Positions 18,426 through 27,200 of a stretch of DNA of 64,000 bases are shown here, one piece after another. The notes under the pieces were generated by a model. The model had not been told where the DNA came from and searched no databases. It saw only the letters and a list, made by a program, of their open reading frames with translations. The translations under genes and the position numbers were made by a program. The stretch lies in assembly GCF_003574295.1 (NCBI RefSeq), contig NZ_BHGK01000001.1, forward strand, positions 2,170,001-2,234,000, read 5' to 3'. Each line of letters starts with the position of its first letter. Position 1 is the stretch's first letter. Origin of the DNA: Mediterraneibacter butyricigenes (GTDB taxonomy: Bacteria > Bacillota > Clostridia > Lachnospirales > Lachnospiraceae).

Positions 18426-21400
18426 ATGCCAACAAGTAATAATGAACAACAATATCAGCCTTTGACTTTTGATGCAATCAAAATCGGCCTGGCTTCACCG
18501 GAAAAGATTTTGGAGTGGTCAAGAGGCGAGGTTACCAAGCCGGAGACGATTAATTACAGAACGCTGAAACCGGAAAAAGACGGTCTGTTCTGTGAAAAGA
18601 TCTTCGGACCCAGCAAGGACTGGGAGTGCCACTGTGGTAAATATAAAAAGATCCGTTACAAAGGCGTTGTCTGCGACCGATGCGGTGTAGAAGTTACCAA
18701 ATCCAGCGTTCGTCGTGAGCGTATGGGACACATCGCACTGGCAGCACCGGTTTCCCATATCTGGTACTTCAAGGGGATTCCGAGCCGTATGGGTCTGATT
18801 CTGGATATCTCTCCGAGAACACTGGAGAGAGTCCTGTATTTCGCATCTTATATTGTATTGGATAAAGGTGAGAGTGATCTGCAGTATAAGCAGGTACTTT
18901 CCGAACAGGAATATCAGGAAGCAAAAGAAAAATGGGGAAGCTCTTTCCGTGTAGGAATGGGTGCAGAAGCAATCAAAGAACTTCTGGAAGCCATTGACCT
19001 GGAAAAAGAATATGAAGAACTTCAGGCAGGACTGGAAAATGCCAGCGGACAGAAACGTGCACGTATCGTGAAACGTCTGGATGTTGTGGAAGCATTCCGT
19101 GAATCCGGCAACAAACCGGAGTGGATGATCCTGACAGCAATCCCGGTAATTCCGCCGGATCTTCGTCCGATGGTTCAGCTGGATGGTGGACGTTTTGCTA
19201 CCTCTGACCTGAATGACCTGTACAGACGTATCATCAACCGTAACAACCGTCTGAAGAGACTGTTAGAGCTTGGTGCTCCGGACATTATCGTCCGCAACGA
19301 GAAACGTATGCTTCAGGAAGCAGTAGATGCCCTGATCGACAACGGTCGTCGTGGCCGTCCGGTTACAGGACCAGGAAACCGTGCCCTGAAATCTCTGTCC
19401 GACATGCTGAAAGGTAAGAATGGACGTTTCCGTCAGAACCTGCTCGGAAAACGTGTGGATTATTCCGGACGTTCCGTTATCGTCGTTGGACCGGAACTGA
19501 AGATTTATCAGTGTGGTCTTCCGAAAGAAATGGCGATTGAGCTGTTCAAGCCATTCGTTATGAAAGAGCTGGTTGCAAACGGAACCGCTCACAACATTAA
19601 AAATGCAAAGAAAATGGTAGAAAGACTTCAGCCGGAAGTCTGGGATGTGCTGGAAGAAGTTATCAAGGAGCATCCGGTTATGCTGAACCGTGCCCCCACA
19701 TTGCACAGACTTGGTATTCAGGCATTCGAGCCAATCCTGGTAGAAGGTAAGGCAATCAAGCTGCATCCGTTGGTATGTACCGCTTACAACGCCGACTTCG
19801 ATGGAGACCAGATGGCGGTTCACGTACCGTTGTCCGTAGAGGCTCAGGCAGAGTGCCGTTTCCTGCTGTTATCACCGAACAACCTGTTGAAACCGTCCGA
19901 TGGTGGACCGGTAGCCGTTCCTTCTCAGGATATGGTACTTGGTATCTATTATCTGACCCAGGAAAGACCGGGATCCATTGGAGAGGGCAAATTCTTCAAG
20001 AGCTTAAACGAAGCAATCCTGGCTTATGAAAACGGATATATTACCCTGCATTCTAAGATCAAAGTACGTGTCAGCAAAGAGATGCCGGACGGAACCGTTA
20101 AGACCGGCACCATTGACGCTACATTGGGACGTATGCTCTTCAACGAGATCATTCCGCAGGATCTTGGATTTGTAGATCGTGAAGTAGAAGGAAACGAACT
20201 GCTTCTGGAAATTGACTTCCATGTTGGAAAGAAACAGTTAAAGCAGATCCTTGAGAAAGTTATCAATACACACGGAGCAACACAGACAGCTGAAGTGCTG
20301 GATAACGTAAAGGCAATCGGTTATAAATACTCTACCAGAGCGGCTATGACTGTATCCATTTCCGATATGACTGTGCCGCCGGAGAAACCGCAGATGATCC
20401 AGGAAGCTCAGGACATCGTAGACCAGATCACCAAGAACTACAAGCGTGGTTTGATCACAGAGGAAGAGCGTTATAAAGAAGTTGTAGAAACCTGGAAAAT
20501 AACCGATGATAAGCTGACCAAAGCTCTGATGGATGGTCTGGATGCATACAACAACATCTTCATGATGGCCGATTCCGGAGCCCGTGGTTCTGATAAACAG
20601 ATCAAACAGCTGGCTGGTATGCGTGGTTTGATGGCCGATACAGCAGGTCGTACCATCGAGTTGCCGATCAAGTCAAACTTCCGTGATGGTCTGGACGTAT
20701 TGGAGTACTTCATGTCTGCGCATGGAGCTCGAAAAGGTATGTCCGATACCGCACTTCGTACCGCCGATTCCGGTTACCTGACCAGACGTCTTGTAGACGT
20801 TTCTCAGGAACTGATCATTCATGATAGCGACTGTGCAAAACCGGGTCAGCCGATTCCGGGAATGTATGTCAAAGCATTCATGGATGGAAATGAAGAGATC
20901 GAGAGTCTTCAGGAGCGTATTACAGGACGTTTCTCCTGCGAAGACATCAAAGATAAAGATGGAAATGTTTTAGTAAAAGCAAATCACATGATCACACCTC
21001 GTCGTGCGGAGAGAGTCATGAAGAAGGGTGTAGATGAGAACGGAAATCCGCTGGAACAGGTGAAGATCCGTACCATTCTTACCTGCCGTTGCAAGAACGG
21101 TGTATGCTCCAAGTGTTATGGTGCCAACATGGCAACTGGTGAGGCTGTTCAGGTTGGTGAAGCAGTTGGTATCATCGCTGCTCAGTCCATCGGTGAGCCT
21201 GGTACACAGCTGACCATGCGTACGTTCCATACCGGTGGTGTAGCCGGTGACGATATCACACAGGGTCTTCCTCGTGTCGAAGAGCTTTTCGAGGCAAGAA
21301 AGCCGAAGGGTCTTGCAATCATCACAGAATTTGCCGGTATTGCAACTATCAACGATACTAAAAAGAAACGTGAGATCATCGTAACCAACAACGAGACGGG

Positions 21401-22055
21401 TGAGTCCAAAGCATATCTGATCCCATACGGATCCAGAATCAAAGTGCAGGACGGTGCTGTTCTGGAAGCAGGAGACGAGCTGACAGAAGGTAGTGTAAAT
21501 CCACATGATATCCTGAAGATTAAAGGACGTCGTGCTGTGCAGGATTACATGCTACAGGAAGTACAGCGTGTATACCGTCTGCAGGGTGTAGAAATCAACG
21601 ATAAGCATATCGAGGTTATCGTGCGTCAGATGCTGAAGAAAGTCCGGGTAGAGGAAAAAGGAGATTCCGAATTCCTGCCAGGCTCCATGGTTGATGTACT
21701 GGAGATGGAAGAAGTGAACGAGGCTCTGGAAGCAGAAGGTAAAGAGCCGGCAGTCGGAGAGCAGATCATGCTTGGTATTACAAAGGCATCTCTTGCAACC
21801 GATTCCTTCCTATCAGCCGCATCCTTCCAGGAGACCACAAAGGTACTGACAGAAGCAGCAATCAAGGGTAAAGTAGACCACCTGGTAGGTCTGAAAGAAA
21901 ACGTAATCATTGGTAAACATATCCCGGCTGGAACGGGTATGAAGAAATACCGTGATGTTCGCCTTGATACAGACATGCTGATGGAAAATGACATCGCGTT
22001 TGATGATGACATGGATGTAGATTTGGATGAAGAAATCGTATTCGACGAAGAATAA
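18426..22055 (+). CDS. rpoC: DNA-directed RNA polymerase subunit beta'
   Basis: The 1209-residue protein shows the N-terminal zinc finger ([20 protein letters not shown]), the active-site loop [12 protein letters not shown] that holds the catalytic Mg2+ and, further on, the bridge helix/trigger loop region and the C-terminal zinc site [13 protein letters not shown]. It forms the catalytic centre together with RpoB, with which it is co-transcribed. A strong terminator follows within 20 bases. Confidence 0.99.
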   Translation: MPTSNNEQQYQPLTFDAIKIGLASPEKILEWSRGEVTKPETINYRTLKPEKDGLFCEKIFGPSKDWECHCGKYKKIRYKGVVCDRCGVEVTKSSVRRERMGHIALAAPVSHIWYFKGIPSRMGLILDISPRTLERVLYFASYIVLDKGESDLQYKQVLSEQEYQEAKEKWGSSFRVGMGAEAIKELLEAIDLEKEYEELQAGLENASGQKRARIVKRLDVVEAFRESGNKPEWMILTAIPVIPPDLRPMVQLDGGRFATSDLNDLYRRIINRNNRLKRLLELGAPDIIVRNEKRMLQEAVDALIDNGRRGRPVTGPGNRALKSLSDMLKGKNGRFRQNLLGKRVDYSGRSVIVVGPELKIYQCGLPKEMAIELFKPFVMKELVANGTAHNIKNAKKMVERLQPEVWDVLEEVIKEHPVMLNRAPTLHRLGIQAFEPILVEGKAIKLHPLVCTAYNADFDGDQMAVHVPLSVEAQAECRFLLLSPNNLLKPSDGGPVAVPSQDMVLGIYYLTQERPGSIGEGKFFKSLNEAILAYENGYITLHSKIKVRVSKEMPDGTVKTGTIDATLGRMLFNEIIPQDLGFVDREVEGNELLLEIDFHVGKKQLKQILEKVINTHGATQTAEVLDNVKAIGYKYSTRAAMTVSISDMTVPPEKPQMIQEAQDIVDQITKNYKRGLITEEERYKEVVETWKITDDKLTKALMDGLDAYNNIFMMADSGARGSDKQIKQLAGMRGLMADTAGRTIELPIKSNFRDGLDVLEYFMSAHGARKGMSDTALRTADSGYLTRRLVDVSQELIIHDSDCAKPGQPIPGMYVKAFMDGNEEIESLQERITGRFSCEDIKDKDGNVLVKANHMITPRRAERVMKKGVDENGNPLEQVKIRTILTCRCKNGVCSKCYGANMATGEAVQVGEAVGIIAAQSIGEPGTQLTMRTFHTGGVAGDDITQGLPRVEELFEARKPKGLAIITEFAGIATINDTKKKREIIVTNNETGESKAYLIPYGSRIKVQDGAVLEAGDELTEGSVNPHDILKIKGRRAVQDYMLQEVQRVYRLQGVEINDKHIEVIVRQMLKKVRVEEKGDSEFLPGSMVDVLEMEEVNEALEAEGKEPAVGEQIMLGITKASLATDSFLSAASFQETTKVLTEAAIKGKVDHLVGLKENVIIGKHIPAGTGMKKYRDVRLDTDMLMENDIAFDDDMDVDLDEEIVFDEE

Positions 22056-22072
22056 AGAATAAGAGATCTTAG

Positions 22073-22119
22073 AAGATCCCTCCGGGAAAGAGTAAAATCT
22101 TTCCGGAGGGATCTTTTTG
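22073..22119 (+). terminator. Terminator after rpoC
   Basis: AGATCCCTCCGG..AAAG (22074-22090, one bulged G) pairs with CTTTCCGGAGGGATCT (22099-22114), followed by a T run. Confidence 0.9.
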
Positions 22120-22121
22120 TT

Positions 22122-22153
22122 GCCAGGCATACGACAAAATGGTTCAGTGAAAC
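22122..22153 (+). repeat. Short repeated motif, copy 1
   Basis: The bases just after the rpoC terminator (CCAGGCATACGACAAAATGG, then TTCAGTGAAA) resemble those just after the feoB terminator at 25510-25537. It forms the left part of a repeated arrangement that flanks the feo locus. Its function is unknown. Confidence 0.45.
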
Positions 22154-22176
22154 TTTTTTAGTGTATAACAAAAGTT

Positions 22177-22274
22177 CTTTCGCAAAAGGAATGCATAAGG
22201 CAAGCATAAGCGGTTCCTGTTGCAACCTTTTGCGGGAGGATACTGTTTTTTATCAACACATTTTGTCCTATAAC
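22177..22274 (+). repeat. Palindromic dispersed repeat, copy A
   Basis: CGCAAAAGG near 22181 pairs with CCTTTTGCG near 22227 to form a long hairpin, followed by a tail ending TTTTGTCCTATA. The right 66 bases (22209-22274) match 25848-25913 at 61 positions, and the hairpin arms match a third copy in reverse orientation at 60984-61114. It carries no gene and looks like a small non-autonomous repeat family. The stretch from here to the Fur promoter at 22419 is AT-rich and shows no gene. Confidence 0.75.
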
Positions 22275-22418
22275 ACGCAAAACAAATGCCAGATAATTCA
22301 CCTCTTTTTTTAATAACCAGGTAAATGATAAAAAACGTTGAATTAACAAAAAAATTATCAATAAGGAAAACGGAATTTTAACACTTTGCCAATTATTAAA
22401 AAAGTATAAACATTGATA

Positions 22419-22474
22419 TTGACAATTATTATCATTGATAATATAATAATGTCTGCAAATGATAATCAGTATCA
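22419..22474 (+). promoter_or_regulatory. Consensus promoter overlapped by Fur-box-like operators (feo locus)
   Basis: TTGACA (22419-22424) and TATAAT (22442-22447) are 17 bases apart, both perfect consensus. A palindrome TATTATCA-T-TGATAATA occupies 22427-22443, inside the spacer and over the -10. A second, looser one, TGATA-N5-TATCA, is at 22460-22474 just after the expected start. Both resemble Fur boxes (GATAATGATAATCATTATC type), so iron-loaded Fur would block the promoter. Confidence 0.75.
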
Positions 22475-22499
22475 ATTTGAAGTTGAACAGGAGAAGCGC

Positions 22500-22742
22500 A
22501 TGAGTCAGGAAGAAAGATTAAACGAGGTCATCAGACAACTGCGTGCGGACAAACGCAGGATCACAAATCAGAGGAAATTATTGCTGAGTATCATACTGCG
22601 GCATGAGTATTCCAGTTGCAAGGAAATCTATTATGAAGCAAAAAAACAGGATTCTACACTTGGAATTGCCACGGTATATCGGACCGTACAACTCTTGGAA
22701 GATATGGAATTGATACGAAAAGAGATGCGTGTCCAGATCTAG
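22500..22742 (+). CDS. Fur-family DNA-binding-domain-only protein
   Basis: This 80-residue protein corresponds to the N-terminal winged helix of Fur: RITNQRKLLLSIILRHEYSSCKEIYYEA, then the recognition helix IGIATVYRT-like segment (LGIATVYRTVQLLEDMELI). It stops where the dimerisation and metal-binding domain of normal Fur (~140 residues) would begin, so the HxH and CxxC metal ligands are missing. Short forms like this may be a real family in this bacterial group rather than a recent truncation, but I cannot tell from one sequence. ATG 22500 follows CAGGAGAAGC; an upstream in-frame start at 22413 lies in the promoter. It is the first gene of the feo operon. Confidence 0.75.
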   Translation: MSQEERLNEVIRQLRADKRRITNQRKLLLSIILRHEYSSCKEIYYEAKKQDSTLGIATVYRTVQLLEDMELIRKEMRVQI

Positions 22743-22764
22743 GATAGAAAAAGGAGGAAGAAGG

Positions 22765-22974
22765 ATGCCATTGACGATGGTTGGGGCCGGAGAGCCTGTG
22801 ACAATTAAGAGAATCGGAGGCAAGGCAGAGACAAAAAAGTTCCTCGAAAGCCTTGGATTTCATATCGGTGAGGAGATCATGATCGTATCGACAAACCAGG
22901 GAAACATTATTGTTCAAGTGAAGGAATCCCGTGTGGCGATCAGCCAGGGGATTGCAAATAAAATTATGGTTTAA
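22765..22974 (+). CDS. feoA: FeoA-domain protein 1
   Basis: This 69-residue SH3-like FeoA protein has PLTMVGAGEPVTIKRIGG at the start and the typical FLESLGFHIGEEIMIVS core. FeoA proteins are small cytosolic partners of the iron permease FeoB. The ATG at 22765 follows AAGGAGG (22751-22757). It is 22 bases after the mini-Fur and 12 bases before a second FeoA. Confidence 0.9.
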   Translation: MPLTMVGAGEPVTIKRIGGKAETKKFLESLGFHIGEEIMIVSTNQGNIIVQVKESRVAISQGIANKIMV

Positions 22975-22986
22975 AGGAGAAAAGGA

Positions 22987-23208
22987 ATGAAGACGCTGAA
23001 AGAAGTAAAAGTTGGTCAGACTGTTACGGTAGTAAAGCTTCATGGAACCGGTGCTGTAAAGCGCAGAATCATGGACATGGGAATCACAAAAGGCGTAGAA
23101 GTCTATGTACGTAAGGTTGCACCTCTGGGAGATCCGGTGGAAGTAACGGTAAGAGGATACGAATTGTCCTTGAGAAAAGCTGATGCAGAAATGATTGAGA
23201 TTGCATAG
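22987..23208 (+). CDS. feoA: FeoA-domain protein 2
   Basis: This 73-residue FeoA protein has the pattern VGQTVTVVKLHGTGAVKRRIMDMGITKG and the closing RGYELSLRKADAEMIEI. Two separate FeoA genes before FeoB are common in Clostridia. It differs clearly in sequence from the first, so this is not a recent duplication. AAAGGAG precedes the start. Confidence 0.93.
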   Translation: MKTLKEVKVGQTVTVVKLHGTGAVKRRIMDMGITKGVEVYVRKVAPLGDPVEVTVRGYELSLRKADAEMIEIA

Positions 23209-23270
23209 GTTTTACCTGTACATAAGAACGTCGGTGTAAGCAGATTGATCTAGAATTAGGAGGAAGAAAA

Positions 23271-25451
23271 ATGGGAGTGAAAATTGCACTTGCCGGAAAT
23301 CCGAACTGTGGTAAAACAACACTGTTTAATGGATTGACAGGAGCAAACCAGTTTGTAGGTAACTGGCCTGGAGTAACTGTTGAAAAAAAAGAAGGAAAAT
23401 GGAAAGGCGATAAGGAAGTCGTAATCATGGACTTGCCGGGAATCTATTCCCTTTCACCATACACGCTGGAAGAGGTTGTAGCAAGAACATACCTGATCAC
23501 AGAGCGCCCGGATGCGATCTTGAATATTGTAGACGGAACCAACCTGGAAAGAAACCTGTACTTAAGCACACAGCTGATGGAACTGGGAATCCCGGTTGTT
23601 ATGGCCGTCAACATGATGGATGTTGTTGCAAAGAAAGGCGATAAGATCAATATCAAAGAGCTGTCCAAGAAATTGGGATGCCAGGTTGTAGAAATTTCTG
23701 CTTTGAAAGGTACCGGAATCCAGGAAGCAGCAAAAGCAGCCGTTGCAGCAGCAAATAGCAAGAATGCAGCAGCTCCGGTTCATAAATTTGCAGCAGAAGT
23801 AGAGCATTATCTGGATGAGATTGAAGGAAAACTCGGCAGTGAAGTTCCGGAATCTCAGAAGAGATTCTTCGCAATCAAATTATTTGAGCGTGATGACAAG
23901 ATCGGTGAAGCAATGAAATCTGCACCGAATGTAGAAAGCATCATCACAGAAGCAGAGAACGCAATGGATGATGATTCCGAAAGTATCATTACCAACGAAA
24001 GATATAACTATATCGCTTCTATCATCGGCGGATGTCTGACAAAAGGATCCAAAGAAACTCTGACAACTTCTGATAAGATCGACAGAATCGTAACCAACAG
24101 ATGGCTGGCACTTCCGATCTTCGCAGTTGTAATGTATATTGTATATTATGTATCTGTAACAACCGTAGGTTCCATTCTGACAGACTGGACCAATGATACG
24201 TTGTTTGGTGAGTGGATCATTCCGGCGGCGCAGAGCTTCTTTGAAGGAATCGGATGCGCAGACTGGTTGACAGGACTGATCGTTGATGGTATCATCTCCG
24301 GTGTTGGTGCTGTACTTGGTTTCGTACCTCAGATGCTGGTACTGTTTATTTTCCTTGCATTCCTTGAGTCCTGTGGTTACATGGCGCGTGTAGCATTTAT
24401 TATGGACCGTATTTTCCGTAAATTCGGTCTTTCAGGAAAATCCTTCATCCCGATGCTGATCGGTACCGGATGTGGTGTTCCTGGTGTTATGGCTTCCCGT
24501 ACAATTGAGAATGACCGTGACCGTAAGATGACCGTTATGACAACAACCTTTATCCCATGTGGAGCGAAACTTCCGATCATCGCTCTGATCGCAGGTGCAT
24601 TGTTTGATGGAGCTTCCTGGGTAGCACCGAGTGCTTATTTTGTAGGTATTGCAGCAATTATCGTTTCTGGTATCATCCTGAAGAAGACCAAGATGTTCGC
24701 TGGAGATCCGGCACCATTCGTTATGGAGCTTCCGGCATATCACTGGCCGACAGTTGGAAATGTATTGAGAAGTATGTGGGAGCGTGGATGGTCCTTTATT
24801 AAAAAGGCCGGAACAATCATCACACTGTCTACTATCATTGTCTGGTTCCTGTTGAACTTCGGATGGACAGATGCAGGATTTGGTATGCTGAACTTCGATG
24901 GTCTGGAAGGTGCAGCAATGGAAGCTGCTCAGGCTGAGTGTATCCTGGCTAAGATCGGTAACCTGATCGCATGGATCTTTGCTCCTCTTGGATGGGGTAA
25001 CTGGAAGATGGCAGTTGCAGCAATCACAGGTCTTGTAGCAAAAGAGAATGTAGTAGGTACTTTCGGACAGTTGTTTGGTTTTGCAGAAGTAGCAGAAGAT
25101 GGTGCGGAAATCTGGGGAAATCTGGCAAACAGCATGACACAGGTTGCTGCATATTCTTTCCTGGTATTCAACCTTCTGTGCGCACCTTGCTTCGCAGCAA
25201 TGGGAGCTATCAAGCGTGAGATGAACAGTGCAAAATGGTTCTGGTTCGCAATCGGATATCAGTGTGGTCTTGCATATCTTGTATCCCTGTGCATTTACCA
25301 GATCGGAACTCTGATCACAACCGGAACATTCGGTGTTGGTGTGATCGTTGCAGCACTGATCATTGTAGGATTTATCTACATGCTGTTCAGACCATACAAG
25401 GAAAGCAATTCTCTGAAGACGAATATTTCCAGTGTGGCTGCACATAAATAA
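23271..25451 (+). CDS. feoB: Ferrous iron transport protein B
   Basis: This 726-residue permease has an N-terminal G domain (G1 GNPNCGKTTL at residues 8-17, GNWPGVTVEKK for switch I, DLPG for G3, NMMD for G4), a helical GDI-like spacer, then two Gate-type membrane regions (GCGVPGVMASRTI and the later GLVAKENVVGT) with about eight to ten membrane segments. It moves Fe2+ into the cell under anoxic conditions. AGGAGGAAGAAA precedes the ATG. It is downstream of two feoA genes under a Fur-type promoter. Confidence 0.97.
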   Translation: MGVKIALAGNPNCGKTTLFNGLTGANQFVGNWPGVTVEKKEGKWKGDKEVVIMDLPGIYSLSPYTLEEVVARTYLITERPDAILNIVDGTNLERNLYLSTQLMELGIPVVMAVNMMDVVAKKGDKINIKELSKKLGCQVVEISALKGTGIQEAAKAAVAAANSKNAAAPVHKFAAEVEHYLDEIEGKLGSEVPESQKRFFAIKLFERDDKIGEAMKSAPNVESIITEAENAMDDDSESIITNERYNYIASIIGGCLTKGSKETLTTSDKIDRIVTNRWLALPIFAVVMYIVYYVSVTTVGSILTDWTNDTLFGEWIIPAAQSFFEGIGCADWLTGLIVDGIISGVGAVLGFVPQMLVLFIFLAFLESCGYMARVAFIMDRIFRKFGLSGKSFIPMLIGTGCGVPGVMASRTIENDRDRKMTVMTTTFIPCGAKLPIIALIAGALFDGASWVAPSAYFVGIAAIIVSGIILKKTKMFAGDPAPFVMELPAYHWPTVGNVLRSMWERGWSFIKKAGTIITLSTIIVWFLLNFGWTDAGFGMLNFDGLEGAAMEAAQAECILAKIGNLIAWIFAPLGWGNWKMAVAAITGLVAKENVVGTFGQLFGFAEVAEDGAEIWGNLANSMTQVAAYSFLVFNLLCAPCFAAMGAIKREMNSAKWFWFAIGYQCGLAYLVSLCIYQIGTLITTGTFGVGVIVAALIIVGFIYMLFRPYKESNSLKTNISSVAAHK

Positions 25452-25476
25452 GAATAGAGTTATTTAGAATAAGAAC

Positions 25477-25508
25477 AGAGCGGATCAGAGAAAGATCCGC
25501 TCTTTGTT
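25477..25508 (+). terminator. Terminator after feoB
   Basis: GAGCGGATC pairs with GATCCGCTC around a short AGAGAAA loop, followed by TTTG. The T tract is short, so some read-through into the next small gene is likely. Confidence 0.7.
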
Positions 25509-25537
25509 TCCAGGTATCTGACAAAAAGGCTTAGCGA
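25508..25537 (+). repeat. Short repeated motif, copy 2
   Basis: CCAGGTATCTGACAAAAAGG followed by CTTAGCGAAA resembles the motif after the rpoC terminator (22122-22153), again immediately after a terminator. Confidence 0.45.
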
Positions 25538-25551
25538 AAGAAGGGGATTTT

Positions 25552-25734
25552 ATGAATCTTGGAACATTTTTTGTAGCACTGGTTCTGGTTGTGATTGTTG
25601 GACTTGTGATCCGCAGCCTGTATAAGGATAAAAAGGCAGGAAAGCACAGTTGCGGTGGAAACTGCGGTGCATGCGGCATGTGTAGTGGACCGGCAGATCC
25701 GTCACAGATTCACTCAGCAGAGGAGAAACGTTAG
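25552..25734 (+). CDS. FeoB-associated Cys-rich membrane protein
   Basis: This 60-residue protein has one N-terminal membrane segment (FFVALVLVVIVGLVIRSLY), a basic stretch and a cysteine cluster CGGNCGACGMC. That is the layout of the small FeoB-associated Cys-rich proteins (PF12669 type) found after feoB in Firmicutes. They are presumed to help FeoB, perhaps binding iron or sensing redox; the role is not established. GAAGGGGATTTT precedes the ATG. Confidence 0.85.
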   Translation: MNLGTFFVALVLVVIVGLVIRSLYKDKKAGKHSCGGNCGACGMCSGPADPSQIHSAEEKR

Positions 25735-25765
25735 TGTAAGGCTGCAGTCCCTTCCAGAAGAATAA

Positions 25766-25808
25766 AAGGAAAAGACTCACTTTATTAGAGTGGGGCTTTT
25801 CCTTTTTT
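25766..25808 (+). terminator. Terminator of the feo locus
   Basis: AAAAGGAAAAG..CTCACT pairs with AGAGTGGGGCTTTTCC around TTATT, followed by TTTTTT. Confidence 0.85.
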
Positions 25809-25847
25809 AGAGGGAATTTTTGTGTCTGTGGTTATCAGAATACTAAC

Positions 25848-25913
25848 AGCGGTTCCCGTTGCAACCTTTTGCGGGAGGATAATGTTTTTCATCAGCACAT
25901 TTTGTCCTATAGC
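25848..25913 (+). repeat. Palindromic dispersed repeat, copy B (right part)
   Basis: 66 bases matching 22209-22274 at 61 positions, same orientation. The left hairpin arm found in copy A is missing here. Copies A and B bracket the fur-like/feo genes. Confidence 0.75.
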
Positions 25914-25919
25914 CCCATA

Positions 25920-25958
25920 GGAAAAAACAGCCGGGACAGAATTTCTGCCCCGACTGAA
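25920..25958 (-). terminator. Terminator after prs
   Basis: Read on the minus strand, CAGTCGGGGCAGAA pairs with TTCTGTCCCGGCTG, followed by TTTTTTCC. It lies about 60 bases after the prs stop. Confidence 0.85.
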
Positions 25959-26015
25959 GTGATTTTAAATGGTAGAATATACCGAACAAGATTGATTTAA
26001 GCAGTGCTTAGATTC

Positions 26016-27200
26016 TTAGATTGGCTCTCCGTCAGCATATTTCTTAAGCACATGCTGAATACGCTCGTTTGGATTCAGCAGAGCGTTGATGGAACCGTCA
26101 TGGTTCAGTGTGTCGATGATCAGAGCGATGTATTTACTCATATCGCAGTTAATATAGTAAGGACGGCTCAAAAGTTCAGGTGTCTGATATACCAGGTTGG
26201 TGGTCAGGATACCGGTGATGATGCCTTTTTCATAAGCTTCGTCAAACTTCTTCATTCCGTTGGTGAACAGTCCGAATGTAGCGGCTGCGAAGATACGTTT
26301 TGCTTTTCTCTTTTTCAGTTCTGTAGCTACTTCAATGATACTTTCTCCGGAAGAGATCATATCATCGATGATGATTACATCTTTGCCTTCTACAGAAGAT
26401 CCCAGGAATTCGTGGGCTACGATCGGGTTGCGTCCGTTGACAACCTTTGTGTAGTCTCGACGTTTGTAGAACATACCCATATCCAGTCCAAGGACGTTTG
26501 CAAGGTATACAGCACGATTGGTGCCGCCTTCGTCCGGGCTGATTGCCATCATATGATCGGCATCGATTTTCAGGTCGTCATATTTTCTTAAAAGGCCTTT
26601 GATAAACTGATAAGTGGATGGGACAGTCTCAAATCCACTAAGCGGGATTGCGTTCTGTACACGCGGATCATGGGCATCAAAGGTGATGATGTTGTCTACG
26701 CCCATACGAACCAGTTCCTGCAGTGCGAGGGCACAGTCCAGGGACTCACGGCCGTTACGCTTGTGCTGACGGCTTTCGTAAAGGAATGGCATAATAACGT
26801 TGATACGTCTTGCTTTTCCTCCGATTGCGGCAATTACACGCTTTAAGTTCTGGAAATGGTCATCCGGAGACATATAATTTTTATTGCCGGTAAGAGAATA
26901 GCGTACGCTGTAATTGCACACATCTACCAGAAGATACATATCCATACCGCGGACAGATTCTTTGATGATACCCTTGGCTTCACCGGAACCAAAACGTGGG
27001 ACATCTGCATCAATCAGATAGGTGTCTCTTGTGTATCCGGAAAAAGCAATATCCTGTGTGTGCTCCGGAGCATCCTCTTTTCGCCATTTGATGATATAGT
27101 CATTGACTTTGGCGCCCATATCCTGGCAGCCAACGAGGGGAATCATCCCCAAGGATCCTACTGGAATGTTGTCTAAGGTTCTTTCTGTTCGACGTAACAT
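26016..27200 (-). CDS. prs: Ribose-phosphate pyrophosphokinase (long form)
   Basis: The enzyme makes PRPP from ribose-5-phosphate and ATP for nucleotide, His and Trp synthesis. The PRPP-binding loop DVIIIDDMISSGES, the FDAHDPRVQN segment and PFLYESRQHKRNGRES (counterpart of the YARQDRK..R motif) are present. At 394 residues it is about 80 longer than the usual Prs, with extra N-terminal sequence before the first conserved block; I take it as a variant class, possibly with different regulation. Its ATG overlaps the dnaC-like stop (TAATG) and has GGGAGG upstream, so the two are translationally coupled. Confidence 0.88.
   Translation of the reverse strand: MLRRTERTLDNIPVGSLGMIPLVGCQDMGAKVNDYIIKWRKEDAPEHTQDIAFSGYTRDTYLIDADVPRFGSGEAKGIIKESVRGMDMYLLVDVCNYSVRYSLTGNKNYMSPDDHFQNLKRVIAAIGGKARRINVIMPFLYESRQHKRNGRESLDCALALQELVRMGVDNIITFDAHDPRVQNAIPLSGFETVPSTYQFIKGLLRKYDDLKIDADHMMAISPDEGGTNRAVYLANVLGLDMGMFYKRRDYTKVVNGRNPIVAHEFLGSSVEGKDVIIIDDMISSGESIIEVATELKKRKAKRIFAAATFGLFTNGMKKFDEAYEKGIITGILTTNLVYQTPELLSRPYYINCDMSKYIALIIDTLNHDGSINALLNPNERIQHVLKKYADGEPI

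Noticed and set aside
24432-25445. 337-codon open frame opposite feoB
   Set aside because: The translation is rich in Cys, Asn, Ser and Gln without any domain and is fully antisense to feoB.
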